DNA of 64,000 nucleotides from Phyllobacteriaceae bacterium (GCA_024742765.1 JANSXT010000012.1:1-64000), one strand, 5' to 3'; counted from the stretch's first letter, positions 1 to 9,059 are shown. Program-made: numbers and translations. Notes: generated from the letters alone by a model not told the origin.

Positions 1-117
1 GAAGTCGCCGAAGAACTTGGTGATCGCCGCCGTCAGCGACGTCTTGCCATGGTCAACGTGACCAATCGTGCCAATGTTCACATGCGGCTTGTTGCGCTCA
101 AACTTTTCCTTGGCCAT
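1..117 (-). CDS. tuf: Elongation factor Tu, N-terminal 39 codons (cut by window edge)
   Basis: The reverse strand encodes the start of EF-Tu, the GTPase that delivers aminoacyl-tRNA to the ribosome. The 39 visible residues begin [20 protein letters not shown] and contain the P-loop GHVDHGKTS (G1 motif). The ATG lies at 117-115 and the gene runs out of the left edge of the window, so the rest of the GTPase domain and domains 2 and 3 are not visible. A promoter candidate lies in the 125-bp gap upstream. Confidence 0.97.
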   Translation of the reverse strand, partial: MAKEKFERNKPHVNIGTIGHVDHGKTSLTAAITKFFGDF

Positions 118-170
118 TTTCGGTGTCCTGTCCGTCCATTTGTGCGGGCTTTGCCCCTATACGAGCGCGG

Positions 171-199
171 CACATAAGGGTTTGACACCGATGGTGCAA
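171..199 (-). promoter_or_regulatory. Candidate sigma70-type promoter for tuf
   Basis: On the minus strand there is TTGCAC (199-194), a 17-bp spacer and TATGTG (176-171), which would start transcription about 45 nt before the tuf ATG. The -35 lies inside an inverted repeat, CACCGATG (186-193) and CATCGGTG (211-218). That repeat could also be a weak 3' hairpin of the upstream glycosyltransferase gene, which ends at 243. This is inferred from sequence match only. Confidence 0.4.
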
Positions 200-242
200 G
201 TGGATTGACGCATCGGTGCCACGCGACCGCAGATGTTCGGGC

Positions 243-1355
243 TCACCGGCCCGCCAGCACCGACCGATAGATGTCGAAATAGCGCTGCGCCATCCGCTCG
301 CCGGTCAGCTCATCGTCGAACCGTTTGCGGGCAGCCCTGCCGAACCGCGCCGCATCGCCCTTTTCGTCGGTCAGGGCGACGATGGCCGCGCACAGCGCAT
401 CGATATTGCCTGGCGGGACGACCAGTCCGGTGACGCCGTCCAGATTGACGAAGGTGGTGCCCGATCCGATGGCGCACGATATCATCGGCTTGCCCATCAT
501 GGCGGCTTCGACCAGGCTGACGCCATAGGCCTCGGCCCGGTTGATCGAGGGCAGCGCGAATACGGCGCACTGGCGCAAGAGTGCCATTTTCTCGCCCTCG
601 CTGGCGTCTCGGATCAGATGGACATTGTGCGCCTGGCTGTCGCGGATCTCGTCTTCCAGCGCCGCGGCGCGCGGACCGGCCGACGCCAGCACGATCCGGA
701 ACGGAAGCTTGCCAGCCGCGGCAATCAACGTGCCGAACCCCTTATAATGGCGGTTGACCCCCACCGAGAGCACGAAGGGCTCCGGCTGCGCCAAGATCGG
801 CCGGATGCGGTCGGTTGTCTCGGCGGGCGGATAAAGATGTTCGGTTATGCCCAGCGGCACGACGGCCGGATCGAATTCGCTTAGATCGGGGCTGGTGTCG
901 ACATAGTTCTGCGAGGTCGCGACGACCCGCGCCGCTCGGTTCAGGAACGCCCGCATCAGCGGACGGTAGACCCGCAACAACATGCCCTGACGCACGATGT
1001 CGGAATGGTAGGTGACGACATAGGGCTTGGCGATCCGGCGGGCCAGATGCGCCAGATCGGCGAACGGCCAGGGAAAGTGATAGTGTAGCAGATCATAGTC
1101 CGCAGCGAGCTTCGGAAACCGGCCCATGAAATCGGCGGAAAAGCCCGTCGCGGCCAGTTCGAAGTCTCGGGCGAACCGATGCAGCCTGTGATGGGCCACC
1201 GGCTGGACCCTGTCTGTGACCGGTCTGGGCGCGAGCGCGGCGACCTCGGCGGTCACGCCGGTCGCGGGCGCGTTTTCGCACAGTTCCCAGATCACCCGTT
1301 CGACGCCACCGGACGTCTCGGGCAAATATGTCTTGAAGACGTGCAGGACACGCAT
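243..1355 (-). CDS. Glycosyltransferase, GT4 (GT-B fold) family
   Basis: A 370-residue cytoplasmic glycosyltransferase that should transfer a sugar from a nucleotide-sugar donor to a polysaccharide or lipid acceptor; the substrates are not predictable. The N-terminal half starts MRVLHVFKTYLPETSGGVER, with the glycine-rich acceptor-side loop typical of GT4. The donor-binding C-terminal half has PFVLSVGVNRHYKGF and then EAYGVSLVEAAMMGKPMISC, the E-x7-E region of GT-B retaining enzymes. Full family length. It stands alone between tuf and a divergent gene, so context gives no pathway. Confidence 0.85.
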   Translation of the reverse strand: MRVLHVFKTYLPETSGGVERVIWELCENAPATGVTAEVAALAPRPVTDRVQPVAHHRLHRFARDFELAATGFSADFMGRFPKLAADYDLLHYHFPWPFADLAHLARRIAKPYVVTYHSDIVRQGMLLRVYRPLMRAFLNRAARVVATSQNYVDTSPDLSEFDPAVVPLGITEHLYPPAETTDRIRPILAQPEPFVLSVGVNRHYKGFGTLIAAAGKLPFRIVLASAGPRAAALEDEIRDSQAHNVHLIRDASEGEKMALLRQCAVFALPSINRAEAYGVSLVEAAMMGKPMISCAIGSGTTFVNLDGVTGLVVPPGNIDALCAAIVALTDEKGDAARFGRAARKRFDDELTGERMAQRYFDIYRSVLAGR

Positions 1356-1740
1356 GATCAGCGCACCCGGTCGACGGAGGGCACAACCGGGTCGCCTCCC
1401 GTCAAGGGACTTGTGCCGGTGGGATAAGTTTCACCGGTCCGCCGGTCGCAAAACCGCTCGCATGATAGTCCTCGCAGCGGCCTGACGTGCGGGTGCATGC
1501 CCGACCCGACGCCGGCGCCGCAAGCCGGCTTCCGCGCGCCCCTTTGCAGGGTTTTCGGGCGTTTCAGGGCGAATGGCTGGCGGGCGATCATGATGATGCA
1601 AGGCTTAAAGATGCGGGGCCGGACCGCTCTAGTCGAACAACAGGGCGGCTGGCAAGGCGGGCGTTCGCTGACCGGTTGCCGGCGCGATTTATCCCACGCG
1701 CCCGGGCCGCCCCTATCGTTGGCCGCAAAAGGAGACGGCC
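1356..1740. other. 385-bp divergent intergenic region
   Basis: This gap lies between the start codons of the glycosyltransferase (minus) and the DUF2793 protein (plus). No convincing coding frame, tRNA or riboswitch was seen. A Shine-Dalgarno AAGGAG occurs at about 1729-1734, just before the plus-strand gene. It presumably holds the promoters of both genes, but I could not pick out clear -35/-10 pairs. Confidence 0.4.
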
Positions 1741-3000
1741 ATGAGCGAGACCACCGCCCGACACCAGCTTCCCTACATCATGCCCAATCAGGCGCAGAGC
1801 CATGTAACGCACAATGAGGCGCTGCGTCGGCTCGATGCGATGGTGCACATCTCGGTTGCCTCGCGGTCACTGCCGGCTCCACCGCCCGGGCCCGCCGCGG
1901 GCGAAGCCTATCTGGTGCCCGAGGCGGGCGCGAGCGGCGCGTTTGCCGGCCATGAGGAGGAATTGGCCACCTTTCAGGACGGCACCTGGTTCTTCGTGCG
2001 TCCCGGCCCGGGCTGGGTCGTCCATGTCGAGGATGAGGCGCTGCTTCTTGTGCATCTGGTCGACGGATGGAAGGCGTTCGTCTCGGCCGACACGATGCTC
2101 GCCGAAACGCTCGGGATCAACACCATGGCCGACGAAACAAACCGTTTCGCGCTGAAATCCGATGCCGCCCTGTTCAGCCATGCTGCTGAAACCGGCGGGT
2201 CCGGCGACATGCGGCTCAAGCTGAACAGGCAGACATCCAGCAGCACCGCATCGCTCCTGTTCCAGTCGGCGTGGTCCGGGCGTGCCGAGATGGGCCTTGC
2301 CGGCGATGACAAGTGGCGGTTGAAGGTCAGCGCCGACGGCGGTTCCTGGGCCGATGCGCTGATCGTCGACGGGTCGACCGGCCGGGTCGGCGTCGGCATC
2401 GCCGCGCCGACGGCCTTGCTGGATGTGGGCGGCACGGTCCGCATGGGCAATTACACGCAGGCCGCCCTGCCCGACCCGGTCGCCTCGGGCAGCGGGGCGA
2501 TGGCCTGCGTCGTGGACGCCGCCGCCGGCCCGGTCGCCGCCTTCAGCGACGGCGCCACCTGGCATGCGCTGCCCAAGACCGGATTTGAACGCATCCATGC
2601 GCGGATTTCGCCGGGGACACTCACGCCGCTGGTGTCCGACCAGGCCAAGCTTGATTTCACCACGGTCCACGCCAATCAGGGCGGCGGCTGGAACACCGCA
2701 ACCAGCAGCTTCACCGCGCCGCGCCCGGGCATCTACCAGATCAACGCCACCGTGCGCTATGACAGCCTACCGCAAGGCGGCCATACACGCCTTTTCGTCG
2801 CGCGCAACGGCAACGAGGAGGCATGGCAACTCGGCCATGTTGTGGTCGGCGACGCCGCCAGCAACGATTTTCAGTCGCTGACGATCTGTTCGGCGCTGGA
2901 CCTTGCCCAGGGCGATGTCGTCACCATCCATGGCGGCCATGCCGCCGGCGGCGGAAACCTCCATCAGGAAAGCCAGGTATCGATCTGCCTTCTGGCGTGA
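1741..3000 (+). CDS. DUF2793 protein with C-terminal C1q-like domain
   Basis: A 419-residue protein. Residues about 8-120 match the DUF2793 pattern (LPYIMPNQAQSHVTHNEALR, then EAYLVPEAGASGAFAGHEEE), a domain known from phage tail proteins and gene transfer agents of alphaproteobacteria. The middle part is repetitive and Gly/Ala/Ser-rich, like tail-fibre shafts. The last 135 residues (FERIHARISPGTLTPL onward, with APRPGIYQINATVRYD and LFVARNG) look like a C1q/TNF-type jelly roll, a trimeric binding head. No phage structural genes flank it. Likely role: a trimeric fibre or adhesin-like receptor binder; this is inference. The start has a good RBS. Confidence 0.75.
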   Translation: MSETTARHQLPYIMPNQAQSHVTHNEALRRLDAMVHISVASRSLPAPPPGPAAGEAYLVPEAGASGAFAGHEEELATFQDGTWFFVRPGPGWVVHVEDEALLLVHLVDGWKAFVSADTMLAETLGINTMADETNRFALKSDAALFSHAAETGGSGDMRLKLNRQTSSSTASLLFQSAWSGRAEMGLAGDDKWRLKVSADGGSWADALIVDGSTGRVGVGIAAPTALLDVGGTVRMGNYTQAALPDPVASGSGAMACVVDAAAGPVAAFSDGATWHALPKTGFERIHARISPGTLTPLVSDQAKLDFTTVHANQGGGWNTATSSFTAPRPGIYQINATVRYDSLPQGGHTRLFVARNGNEEAWQLGHVVVGDAASNDFQSLTICSALDLAQGDVVTIHGGHAAGGGNLHQESQVSICLLA

Positions 3001-3024
3001 AAGCGTCCACCGTCCCGGGCAGTT

Positions 3025-4044
3025 CTACCCATCATCCTTGCCGCTGACGCCGGCCTGTTCGAAGGTCGCCATGCCCGAATGGCACTGCGCGGCCGCCTTG
3101 ACGATCCCCGCCGCAAGCGCCGCGCCTGTCCCCTCGCCCAGCCGCATGCCCAGATCGAGCAGCGGCGTCTTGCCGAGCCGCGCAACCGCTGCGCGGTGGC
3201 CCGGTTCCGCCGACACATGGCCCATCAGGCAATGATCGAGCGCGGCGGGGTTTGCCGCATGCAGGACCGCCGCCGCGCTCGTTGCCACGAACCCGTCAAT
3301 GATGACCGGAATGCGCTCGACCCGCGCGGCGAGGATCGCGCCGGCCATTGCCGCGATTTCGCGGCCGCCGAGCCGCCGCAGGACCTCCAGCGGATCGCCC
3401 AGATGCGCCTTGTGCAGAGCCACCGCGCGCGCCACCGCATCGGCCTTGCGCGCAATGCCCGCCTCGTCGGCCCCGGTGCCCGGCCCCACCCAATCGGCTG
3501 CCTCGCCGCCATAAAGCCCGTGGAAGATGGCGGCAGCCACGGTCGTGTTGCCGATTCCCATCTCGCCGATGCACAAGAGGTCGGTTCCACCGGCGATCGC
3601 CTCCATGCCAAACGCCATGGTCGCCGCGCAGGTGCGCTCGTCCATCGCCGCATGCTGCGTGATGTCGGCGGTCGGCATGTCGAGCGCCAGATCGAACACT
3701 TTCAGCCCCAGATCGTGGGTGATGCAGATCTGGTTGATCGCCGCGCCGCCGGCGGCGAAGTTCTCGACCATCTGCGCGGTCACCGATGCGGGAAAGGGCG
3801 ATACGCCCTGCGCCGTGACGCCGTGATTGCCGGCAAAGACCGCAACCAGGGGCCGCGTCACCGCCGGCGGGCGGCTCGTCCATGCCGCAAGCCATTCGGC
3901 GATCTCTTCGAGGCGTCCCAGCGCGCCGGCCGGCTTGGTCAGCGTCGCGTCGCGCGCCCGCACGGCGGCGGCGGCCTCCTCGGCGGGGCCCGGCAGATTG
4001 GTCAGAAGCGCGCGGAAATCGTCAAACGGCAGTCCGGTGGTCAA
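3025..4044 (-). CDS. cobT: Nicotinate-nucleotide--dimethylbenzimidazole phosphoribosyltransferase
   Basis: CobT makes alpha-ribazole phosphate from nicotinate mononucleotide and dimethylbenzimidazole, for the lower loop of cobalamin. Signatures include LTKPAGALGRLEEIAEWLAA near the N-terminus, AVFAGNHGVTAQGVSPFP, GEMGIGNTTVAAAI and the catalytic-Glu region MRLGEGTGAAL near the C-terminus. I chose the TTG at 4044 (339 aa) because AGGAGA sits 7 nt upstream and the 32 codons above it do not look coding. It is divergent from cobS across about 130 bp. No cobalamin riboswitch was seen there. Confidence 0.93.
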   Translation of the reverse strand: MTTGLPFDDFRALLTNLPGPAEEAAAAVRARDATLTKPAGALGRLEEIAEWLAAWTSRPPAVTRPLVAVFAGNHGVTAQGVSPFPASVTAQMVENFAAGGAAINQICITHDLGLKVFDLALDMPTADITQHAAMDERTCAATMAFGMEAIAGGTDLLCIGEMGIGNTTVAAAIFHGLYGGEAADWVGPGTGADEAGIARKADAVARAVALHKAHLGDPLEVLRRLGGREIAAMAGAILAARVERIPVIIDGFVATSAAAVLHAANPAALDHCLMGHVSAEPGHRAAVARLGKTPLLDLGMRLGEGTGAALAAGIVKAAAQCHSGMATFEQAGVSGKDDG

Positions 4045-4173
4045 GTCGTTTCTCCTGCAGGATGGATTGCCGCGACGGCGGCGGCCGGTTTTCGGGGCGC
4101 ACTTGGCCTGCCGGGCACTGCGATGTAAAGCGGCAAGCATGCCCCATTGTCACAAAACGTCGGAACGGGCGCG

Positions 4174-4941
4174 ATGACGCCGGCATCGGTCATGCGTGCG
4201 CTCGGCTTTTTGACCCGCCTGCCGGTGCCGGCGCGCTTCTTTGAAGCGGGCGACGACGGGCTTTCACACGATGCGGGCGCGTTCGCCCTCGCCGGCATTT
4301 TGATCGCCTTGCCCGGTGCCGCGCTTGTGCTGATCGGCGCCATCGCCGGTGCGCCGCCCTTGGTGACCGCGACCATCACGGTCTTTGCCACGGTCGTCCT
4401 GACCGGCGCCCTGCATGAAGACGGGCTGGCCGACACGGCGGACGGATTTGGCGGCGGCGCAACACCGGAACGGCGCCTTGAGATCATGCGCGATTCGGCC
4501 ATCGGCACCTATGGCGTGCTGGCGGTGGTCGGATCGGTCCTGCTTCAGGTCAGCGCGCTTGCCGCGCTTGCGGACACGGGCGCCATGCAAGCCGCCCTCG
4601 CGTTCATTGCCGCGCACACCGCCTCGCGCGCCGCCATGGTCTGGCATTGGTCAAAAACGTCGCCGGCGCGCAGCGATGGCGTCGCCGCCGGGTCGGGACA
4701 ACCCAGCACGATGGCCGTGAACGCAGGTCTGATCAGCGCCGGGATCGTCCTCGCATTGGCCGCGATCCTCGCAACCGGCCTTGTCGTCACGGTTTTGGCT
4801 GCGATTGCCGTTTCTGCGGCAACGGCCGGCTTCTCGCGGCTCGCCAGGCACGCGATCGGTGGGCACACCGGCGACACGATCGGCGCGAGCGAACAAATTG
4901 CGCGCGCGGTGATGTTCGTCGGCCTTGCAATGGCCGGCTGA
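4174..4941 (+). CDS. cobS: Adenosylcobinamide-GDP ribazoletransferase
   Basis: CobS is the integral-membrane cobalamin synthase that joins adenosylcobinamide-GDP to alpha-ribazole (phosphate), the step after CobT. The 255-residue protein has the signature LHEDGLADTADGFGGG, which binds Mg-GDP, and RLEIMRDSAIGTYG, plus several hydrophobic segments. The start is uncertain: the frame is open from a TTG at 4147, but the ATG at 4174 gives the usual length. It is divergent from cobT and is followed after 36 bp by the DUF1289 gene, an arrangement common in Rhizobiales. Confidence 0.93.
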   Translation: MTPASVMRALGFLTRLPVPARFFEAGDDGLSHDAGAFALAGILIALPGAALVLIGAIAGAPPLVTATITVFATVVLTGALHEDGLADTADGFGGGATPERRLEIMRDSAIGTYGVLAVVGSVLLQVSALAALADTGAMQAALAFIAAHTASRAAMVWHWSKTSPARSDGVAAGSGQPSTMAVNAGLISAGIVLALAAILATGLVVTVLAAIAVSAATAGFSRLARHAIGGHTGDTIGASEQIARAVMFVGLAMAG

Positions 4942-4977
4942 ACGCCCAGATCAAGGTCATCGAAACCGGAAGCGCCG

Positions 4978-5217
4978 ATGTCCGACGCCATTCAATCGCC
5001 CTGTATCCTGGTCTGTTCCATCGACATGGCGACCGGCTTTTGCCATGGCTGCGGCCGCACGCGCGACGAAATCGGCGCCTGGACGCTCTATTCGGCCGAA
5101 GAACGCCGGCGCATCATGGAGACGCTGCCCGCGCGCATCGACACGATCGAGAAAAAGCCGCGCCGCGAAACCCGGCGCCAGCGGATGGCGCGGCTACGGG
5201 ATCAGGGCGAAGGCTGA
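4978..5217 (+). CDS. DUF1289 small cysteine protein
   Basis: A 79-residue protein with the DUF1289 pattern SPCILVCSIDMATGFCHGCG followed by RTRDEIGAW. The Cys-x3-Cys and Cys-x2-Cys arrangement suggests metal or Fe-S binding. The C-terminal tail is strongly basic. The biochemical function of the family is unknown to me. It lies between cobS and the aspartic protease gene, with only 6 bp to the latter, so it is probably in one transcript with them. Confidence 0.85.
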   Translation: MSDAIQSPCILVCSIDMATGFCHGCGRTRDEIGAWTLYSAEERRRIMETLPARIDTIEKKPRRETRRQRMARLRDQGEG

Positions 5218-5223
5218 CCGCCG

Positions 5224-5916
5224 ATGTTCTTCATCGTTCTTGCCATCATCGCCGGCGCGCTCATTGTCCTGTTCGTGGCGGGCGACACCACCGCGATCGC
5301 CGGCATGAGCGGCGACCAGTTCGCCTCGCTCGTCTTTCTGGGCCTGATCGGCACGACGCTGGCCGCCAGCATTCTTGCCGGCCGCCAGCGCGCGGGCGAC
5401 CTGCTTCGGCAGATCGCCATCTGGGTCGCGATTATCCTGGCGCTGGTCGCCGGCTATGAATACCGGTTCGAGCTGCAGGATGCGGCAAGCCGTATCAGCG
5501 CCGGCCTTGTGCCCGGCTCGGCGCGCACTGCGACCGCCGAAGACGGCAGCCGCACCGTCACGATCAGCCGCAACCAACGCCATTTCGCAACCAGTGCCGA
5601 CGTCAACGGCCAGACGCTCCGCTTCATTGTCGACACGGGCGCATCATCGATCGTGCTGACCCATGACGATGCCGCCCGGGCAGGTTTCGACACGGACGCG
5701 CTACGCTATGTGGTGCCGGTGATGACGGCCAACGGCGCCACCCGCGCCGCGCCGGTGACGATCGACCGGATCGCCATTGGTGGCATTGAGCGCACCGGCC
5801 TTTCGGCGCTCGTCGCCGAGGACGGCCAATTGTTCGAAAACCTACTGGGCATGAATTTTCTGGACACGCTGGCCGGCTTCGAAGTGACCGGAAACCGGCT
5901 CTTGCTGCGCGATTAA
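5224..5916 (+). CDS. TIGR02281 family clan AA aspartic protease
   Basis: A 230-residue membrane-anchored, retropepsin-like protease. There are two to three hydrophobic segments in the first 80 residues and then a C-terminal protease domain facing the periplasm. The catalytic motif is FIVDTGASSIVLT (Asp-Thr-Gly-Ala), followed by the family's ANG-type flap and LLGMNFLDTLAGFEV near the end. It has a single active-site motif, so it should work as a homodimer. It follows DUF1289 in the same direction and converges on the TauE gene, with 4 bp between the stop codons. Confidence 0.88.
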   Translation: MFFIVLAIIAGALIVLFVAGDTTAIAGMSGDQFASLVFLGLIGTTLAASILAGRQRAGDLLRQIAIWVAIILALVAGYEYRFELQDAASRISAGLVPGSARTATAEDGSRTVTISRNQRHFATSADVNGQTLRFIVDTGASSIVLTHDDAARAGFDTDALRYVVPVMTANGATRAAPVTIDRIAIGGIERTGLSALVAEDGQLFENLLGMNFLDTLAGFEVTGNRLLLRD

Positions 5917-5920
5917 GGCC

Positions 5921-6745
5921 TCATCCGGCCAAGACGCTGACCATGAAGCGCGCTGAAACCAGCAGCATGAACAGCCCGAACCCCAGTTCGAGCTGGCGCT
6001 TGTCGAGCCGGTGCGCAGCGCGCACGCCGAGCGGCGCTGCGACCAGCGTGACCGGAATGATGATCGCAACGGCGATCCAGTTCACATAGCCGGTCGACAG
6101 GGCGGGCAGGCCCGGCGCTGCCCAGCCGGCCCAGATCGCGCCCATAACGCCCGGAATGGAGATCAGGACGCCGACCCCGGCAGACGTCGCGACCGCCTGA
6201 TGGATAGGCCGTCCGTACATGGTCATGAACGTGTTCGTGAGAATGCCGCCGCCAATCCCCATCAGTGTCGACAGAAAGCCGATGACGAGCCCGGAAGAAA
6301 ACCGCCCGGCCCGGCCCGGCAGATCGTCGGCAAGGCGCCAGCGATCCCGCCCGAACAACAGCTTGAAGGCGACCAGCAGCGCCAGAATGGCGAAGACAAG
6401 CCGCAATCCGCCACTCGAAATCGATGCGAACACCAGCGCGGCGACCAATACACCTGCCGGCACGGCGATCACGTAGCTGCGCAGCAGGTCCATGTCGACG
6501 GCGCCGCGCGCCCGGTGCGAAGCGAACGAGCGCAGCGATGTGGGCACGATCACCGCAAGCGAGGTTCCCACCGACAGGTGCATACGCACCGCATCGTCAA
6601 CGCCCAAAAGCCCGAAGACCTGGAAGAAGACCGGCACGAGGATCGCCCCGCCGCCGATGCCGAACAGGCCGGCGAGCAGCCCTGCCACGGCGCCGGCGCC
6701 GGCGAGCGCGATGATCATCGGGGCAATGTCGGCAAATCCGGTCAT
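5921..6745 (-). CDS. Sulfite exporter TauE/SafE family permease
   Basis: A 274-residue inner-membrane protein with about eight hydrophobic segments. It carries the repeated family motif: GLLAGLFGIGGGAILVPVFF in the first half and FLSTLMGIGGGILTNTFMTM in the second. The family exports sulfite, sulfoacetate or other small organosulfur anions; the substrate here is not predictable. Neither neighbour (aspartic protease, dusA) explains it. It is full length. Confidence 0.88.
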   Translation of the reverse strand: MTGFADIAPMIIALAGAGAVAGLLAGLFGIGGGAILVPVFFQVFGLLGVDDAVRMHLSVGTSLAVIVPTSLRSFASHRARGAVDMDLLRSYVIAVPAGVLVAALVFASISSGGLRLVFAILALLVAFKLLFGRDRWRLADDLPGRAGRFSSGLVIGFLSTLMGIGGGILTNTFMTMYGRPIHQAVATSAGVGVLISIPGVMGAIWAGWAAPGLPALSTGYVNWIAVAIIIPVTLVAAPLGVRAAHRLDKRQLELGFGLFMLLVSARFMVSVLAG

Positions 6746-6770
6746 GGCATGGTGGCGGTTTTGGTCAAAG

Positions 6771-6790
6771 AGCTCGCCTCATGGCGGGCT
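6771..6790 (-). terminator. Candidate terminator after dusA
   Basis: An 8-bp stem (AGCTCGCC with GGCGGGCT, one G-U pair) around a TCAT loop lies between the stop of dusA and the start of the TauE gene. On the minus strand it is followed by CTTTG, a short T-run only, so efficiency would be modest. Confidence 0.35.
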
Positions 6791-6833
6791 TTTGCCGCCG
6801 GCGCAAGGACGGTTCGGGCCGCGCCGGTTCGGC

Positions 6834-7841
6834 TCAGGCGGCGAGCGCGCCGGCATCTTCGACCAGCGACAGCGCCTCGCGCAGCACATCGCCCGTGGCG
6901 CCGGGCACGACGGCCCGCTCAGACAGGTGCCGTCGCCACTGCCGCGCGCCCGGGCGCCCGTGGAACAGGCCGACCATGTGCCGGGCGACGTGGCTGGCCC
7001 GGCCGCCTTCGGCAACGTGGCGGTCCGTGTGTTCAGCCATTTCGGCGACGATGTGTGCGAGCTCCGGCACCGGAGCCCGGACACCGTAAACGCGTTGATC
7101 GACATCGGCCAGGATGCCCGGTGTCTGGTATGCAGCGCGCCCGAGCATGGCGCCATCCATCGCGCCGACATGTTCGACCGCCTGATCCAGATTGGCCAGA
7201 CCGCCATTTATCCCGATGAAATGGTTCGGAAAATCGCGCTTCAATGCATGCACCAGCGGATAGTCGAGCGGCGGCACGTCACGGTTTTCCTTGGGGCTGA
7301 GCCCATCGAGCCAGGCCTTGCGCGCATGCACCCAGAGCGCGTCGGCGCCGGCCTCGACCACGTGCCCGGCCAAGGCCCAGAGCGCATCGCGGGGCTCCTG
7401 TTCGTCGACACCGATCCGGCATTTGACGGTGACGGGAACCGGCCCTGCCGCCGCCTTCATGGCCGCCACGCAGCGGGCGACCAGATCGGGCGACCGCATC
7501 AGGCAGGCGCCGAACGTGCCCGATTGCACCCGATCGGACGGGCAGCCGACATTGAGATTGATCTCGTCAAAGCCGAGACCGGCACAGATGCGCGCCGCTT
7601 CGGCGAGCTTTTCAAGATCGCTGCCACCAAGCTGCACCGCCAGCGGATGCTCGGCCGGATCGAACCGCAACAGGCGGTCGCGCGCGCCATGGATCACCGC
7701 ATCGGCGACGACCATCTCCGTGTAGAGCAGCGCATGGCGCGTCAACTGCCGGTGAAACAGCCGGCAGTGGCAGTCTGTCCAGTCCATCATGGGGGCAACG
7801 GCCAGAATTTTCTCTTTGTTTTTCAGTATTTTATGATACAT
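6834..7841 (-). CDS. dusA: tRNA-dihydrouridine synthase A
   Basis: A 335-residue FMN enzyme that reduces uridines in the tRNA D-loop. Signatures are AVAPMMDWTDCHCRLFHRQL at the N-terminus, EINLNVGCPSDRVQSGTFGA (catalytic Cys in NVGCPS), KCRIGVDEQEP and HARKAWLDGLSPKENRDVPP, which are all DusA-type. I placed the start at the ATG at 7841 (MYHKILKNKEKILAVAPMMD). The frame is open 28 codons further, but that part does not look like the family, and no clear RBS decides it. An integrase remnant begins 119 bp upstream on the other strand. Confidence 0.93.
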   Translation of the reverse strand: MYHKILKNKEKILAVAPMMDWTDCHCRLFHRQLTRHALLYTEMVVADAVIHGARDRLLRFDPAEHPLAVQLGGSDLEKLAEAARICAGLGFDEINLNVGCPSDRVQSGTFGACLMRSPDLVARCVAAMKAAAGPVPVTVKCRIGVDEQEPRDALWALAGHVVEAGADALWVHARKAWLDGLSPKENRDVPPLDYPLVHALKRDFPNHFIGINGGLANLDQAVEHVGAMDGAMLGRAAYQTPGILADVDQRVYGVRAPVPELAHIVAEMAEHTDRHVAEGGRASHVARHMVGLFHGRPGARQWRRHLSERAVVPGATGDVLREALSLVEDAGALAA

Positions 7842-7960
7842 TTCAACAAGATCAATTCGTGGACGGCGCGCACTGAAATGGACGAAATTGCACGCGTTTG
7901 TACCCCGTTTGATCGCTGTGTGCACCCCTGTCGGTCGATCTCTCTTGTCTCAACACGATC

Positions 7961-8251
7961 TTGACCCATACGGCCGCCGTTCACGGCATCAACGTGGATA
8001 CTGAGAGCGTTCGCCTTGCTCGTACCGCCCTCGCCCGCCTTGGCCTGGTCGGCCGATCCTTGGAGCGTGACCGTCGACCAACTGAAGACGAAGTCGGCGC
8101 CCTGCTCGAATACTTCGATACCAAGACCAACATGATCATCCCCATGGGCCGGATCGTGCGCTTTGCGATCACCCCCGCCATGCGTCAAAAACACGGGCAG
8201 GTTTCCGAGGAAGCATGCATGCAGGAACTCGCTGCGTACCAAGCACATTAA
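7961..8251 (+). pseudogene. Tyrosine recombinase (integrase) remnant
   Basis: About 96 codons are open from a TTG. The stretch LARTALARLGLVGRSLERDR, then RPTEDEVGALLEYFDTKTN and IIPMGRIVRFAITPAMRQ, matches the region of phage-type integrases just before the first catalytic arginine. The similarity stops right after AMRQ, where the next family residues (E-I) would follow. The last 20 codons are unrelated, and the C-terminal catalytic domain (H-x-x-R, Tyr) is absent. The N-terminal DNA-binding part is also missing. I read it as a relic of a lost island or prophage. Confidence 0.65.
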
Positions 8252-8371
8252 ACGGACTTGCGTTCAGTAGCTTGTAATGTGATGTCAAAGTCTGCTCTTG
8301 GCGGCAAAGCTGCCATAACAGAACGGCAGCTTGGTGGATGCAGCAGTCCTTCGACCAGCGCCCGCTATCGG

Positions 8372-8992
8372 TCACTGCCGATAGGTCGCGATCTTGAATG
8401 CGGCGAAACTGAAGAACAGGCCAAGTGCCCCTTCGATCCAGCGTCGGCTCTTCCGATAGGCGGCAACCACGAGCGTCGTAGAGAACGTGACCGCGTAAAG
8501 GACATGAACGGCGAGAGAGAGCAAGGTGGCAGTTACGATTAGGGCAAGGCCGACCCATAGCGGTGCCTCGTTGCCAAGCCCAATTCCGACGATCGCAATC
8601 CACTGGAGGGCGGCCTTCGGGTTTGTAAGCTGGATTGCGATGCCTTGCAGATAGAGGTTCCTTCCGCCCGCGGCCTTCGGCTTCTGAAGATGGACGGGTG
8701 TCGCCGCTGACCGAAATGCCTTGTATGCCAGCCATAAGAGATATGCGGCCCCGAAAATCTTCAGAAGCGTCACAACGCCGGCATAGGCGGTAATGAGGGC
8801 GGTGAGTCCGGCAACCGTAAGCGTGGCCCAGACTGCCGAACCGGACCCGACGCCTAGAGCCAGTCTCACTCCGGCGTGGCGTCCGCGCTCCATCGACGTT
8901 CCGATAATGGCGAGTATGTTCGGCCCGATGCTGACAAAGCCAACGGAAAAAATGCCGAGTGCCAGCAGCAAACTGGATAGCTCTGCGCTCAT
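8372..8992 (-). CDS. LysE/RhtB family amino acid exporter
   Basis: A 206-residue inner-membrane protein with about six hydrophobic segments. It shows the LysE pattern SVGFVSIGPNILAIIGTSME near the N-terminus, GAAYLLWLAYKAFRSA in the middle and FLSLAVHVLYAV-like final helices. The family exports amino acids such as lysine, homoserine or threonine; the substrate is unknown. It sits between the integrase remnant and the IS3 wreck, in a patch with visibly lower GC than its surroundings, so it may have arrived with the mobile DNA. Confidence 0.85.
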   Translation of the reverse strand: MSAELSSLLLALGIFSVGFVSIGPNILAIIGTSMERGRHAGVRLALGVGSGSAVWATLTVAGLTALITAYAGVVTLLKIFGAAYLLWLAYKAFRSAATPVHLQKPKAAGGRNLYLQGIAIQLTNPKAALQWIAIVGIGLGNEAPLWVGLALIVTATLLSLAVHVLYAVTFSTTLVVAAYRKSRRWIEGALGLFFSFAAFKIATYRQ

Positions 8993-9059
8993 TGGTCCCT
9001 TCTGCCGACTTCGTCAAAACTCTAGCAGCTTGCCCAGATCAAAAAAGCTGGCATTGTCT

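Noticed and set aside
4045-4173. Cobalamin riboswitch between cobT and cobS
   Set aside because: The conserved B12-box bases were not found, and the region is too short for a full aptamer.
7842-7960. tRNA attachment site for the integrase remnant
   Set aside because: No tRNA-like cloverleaf or T-loop consensus was found near the fragment on either strand.
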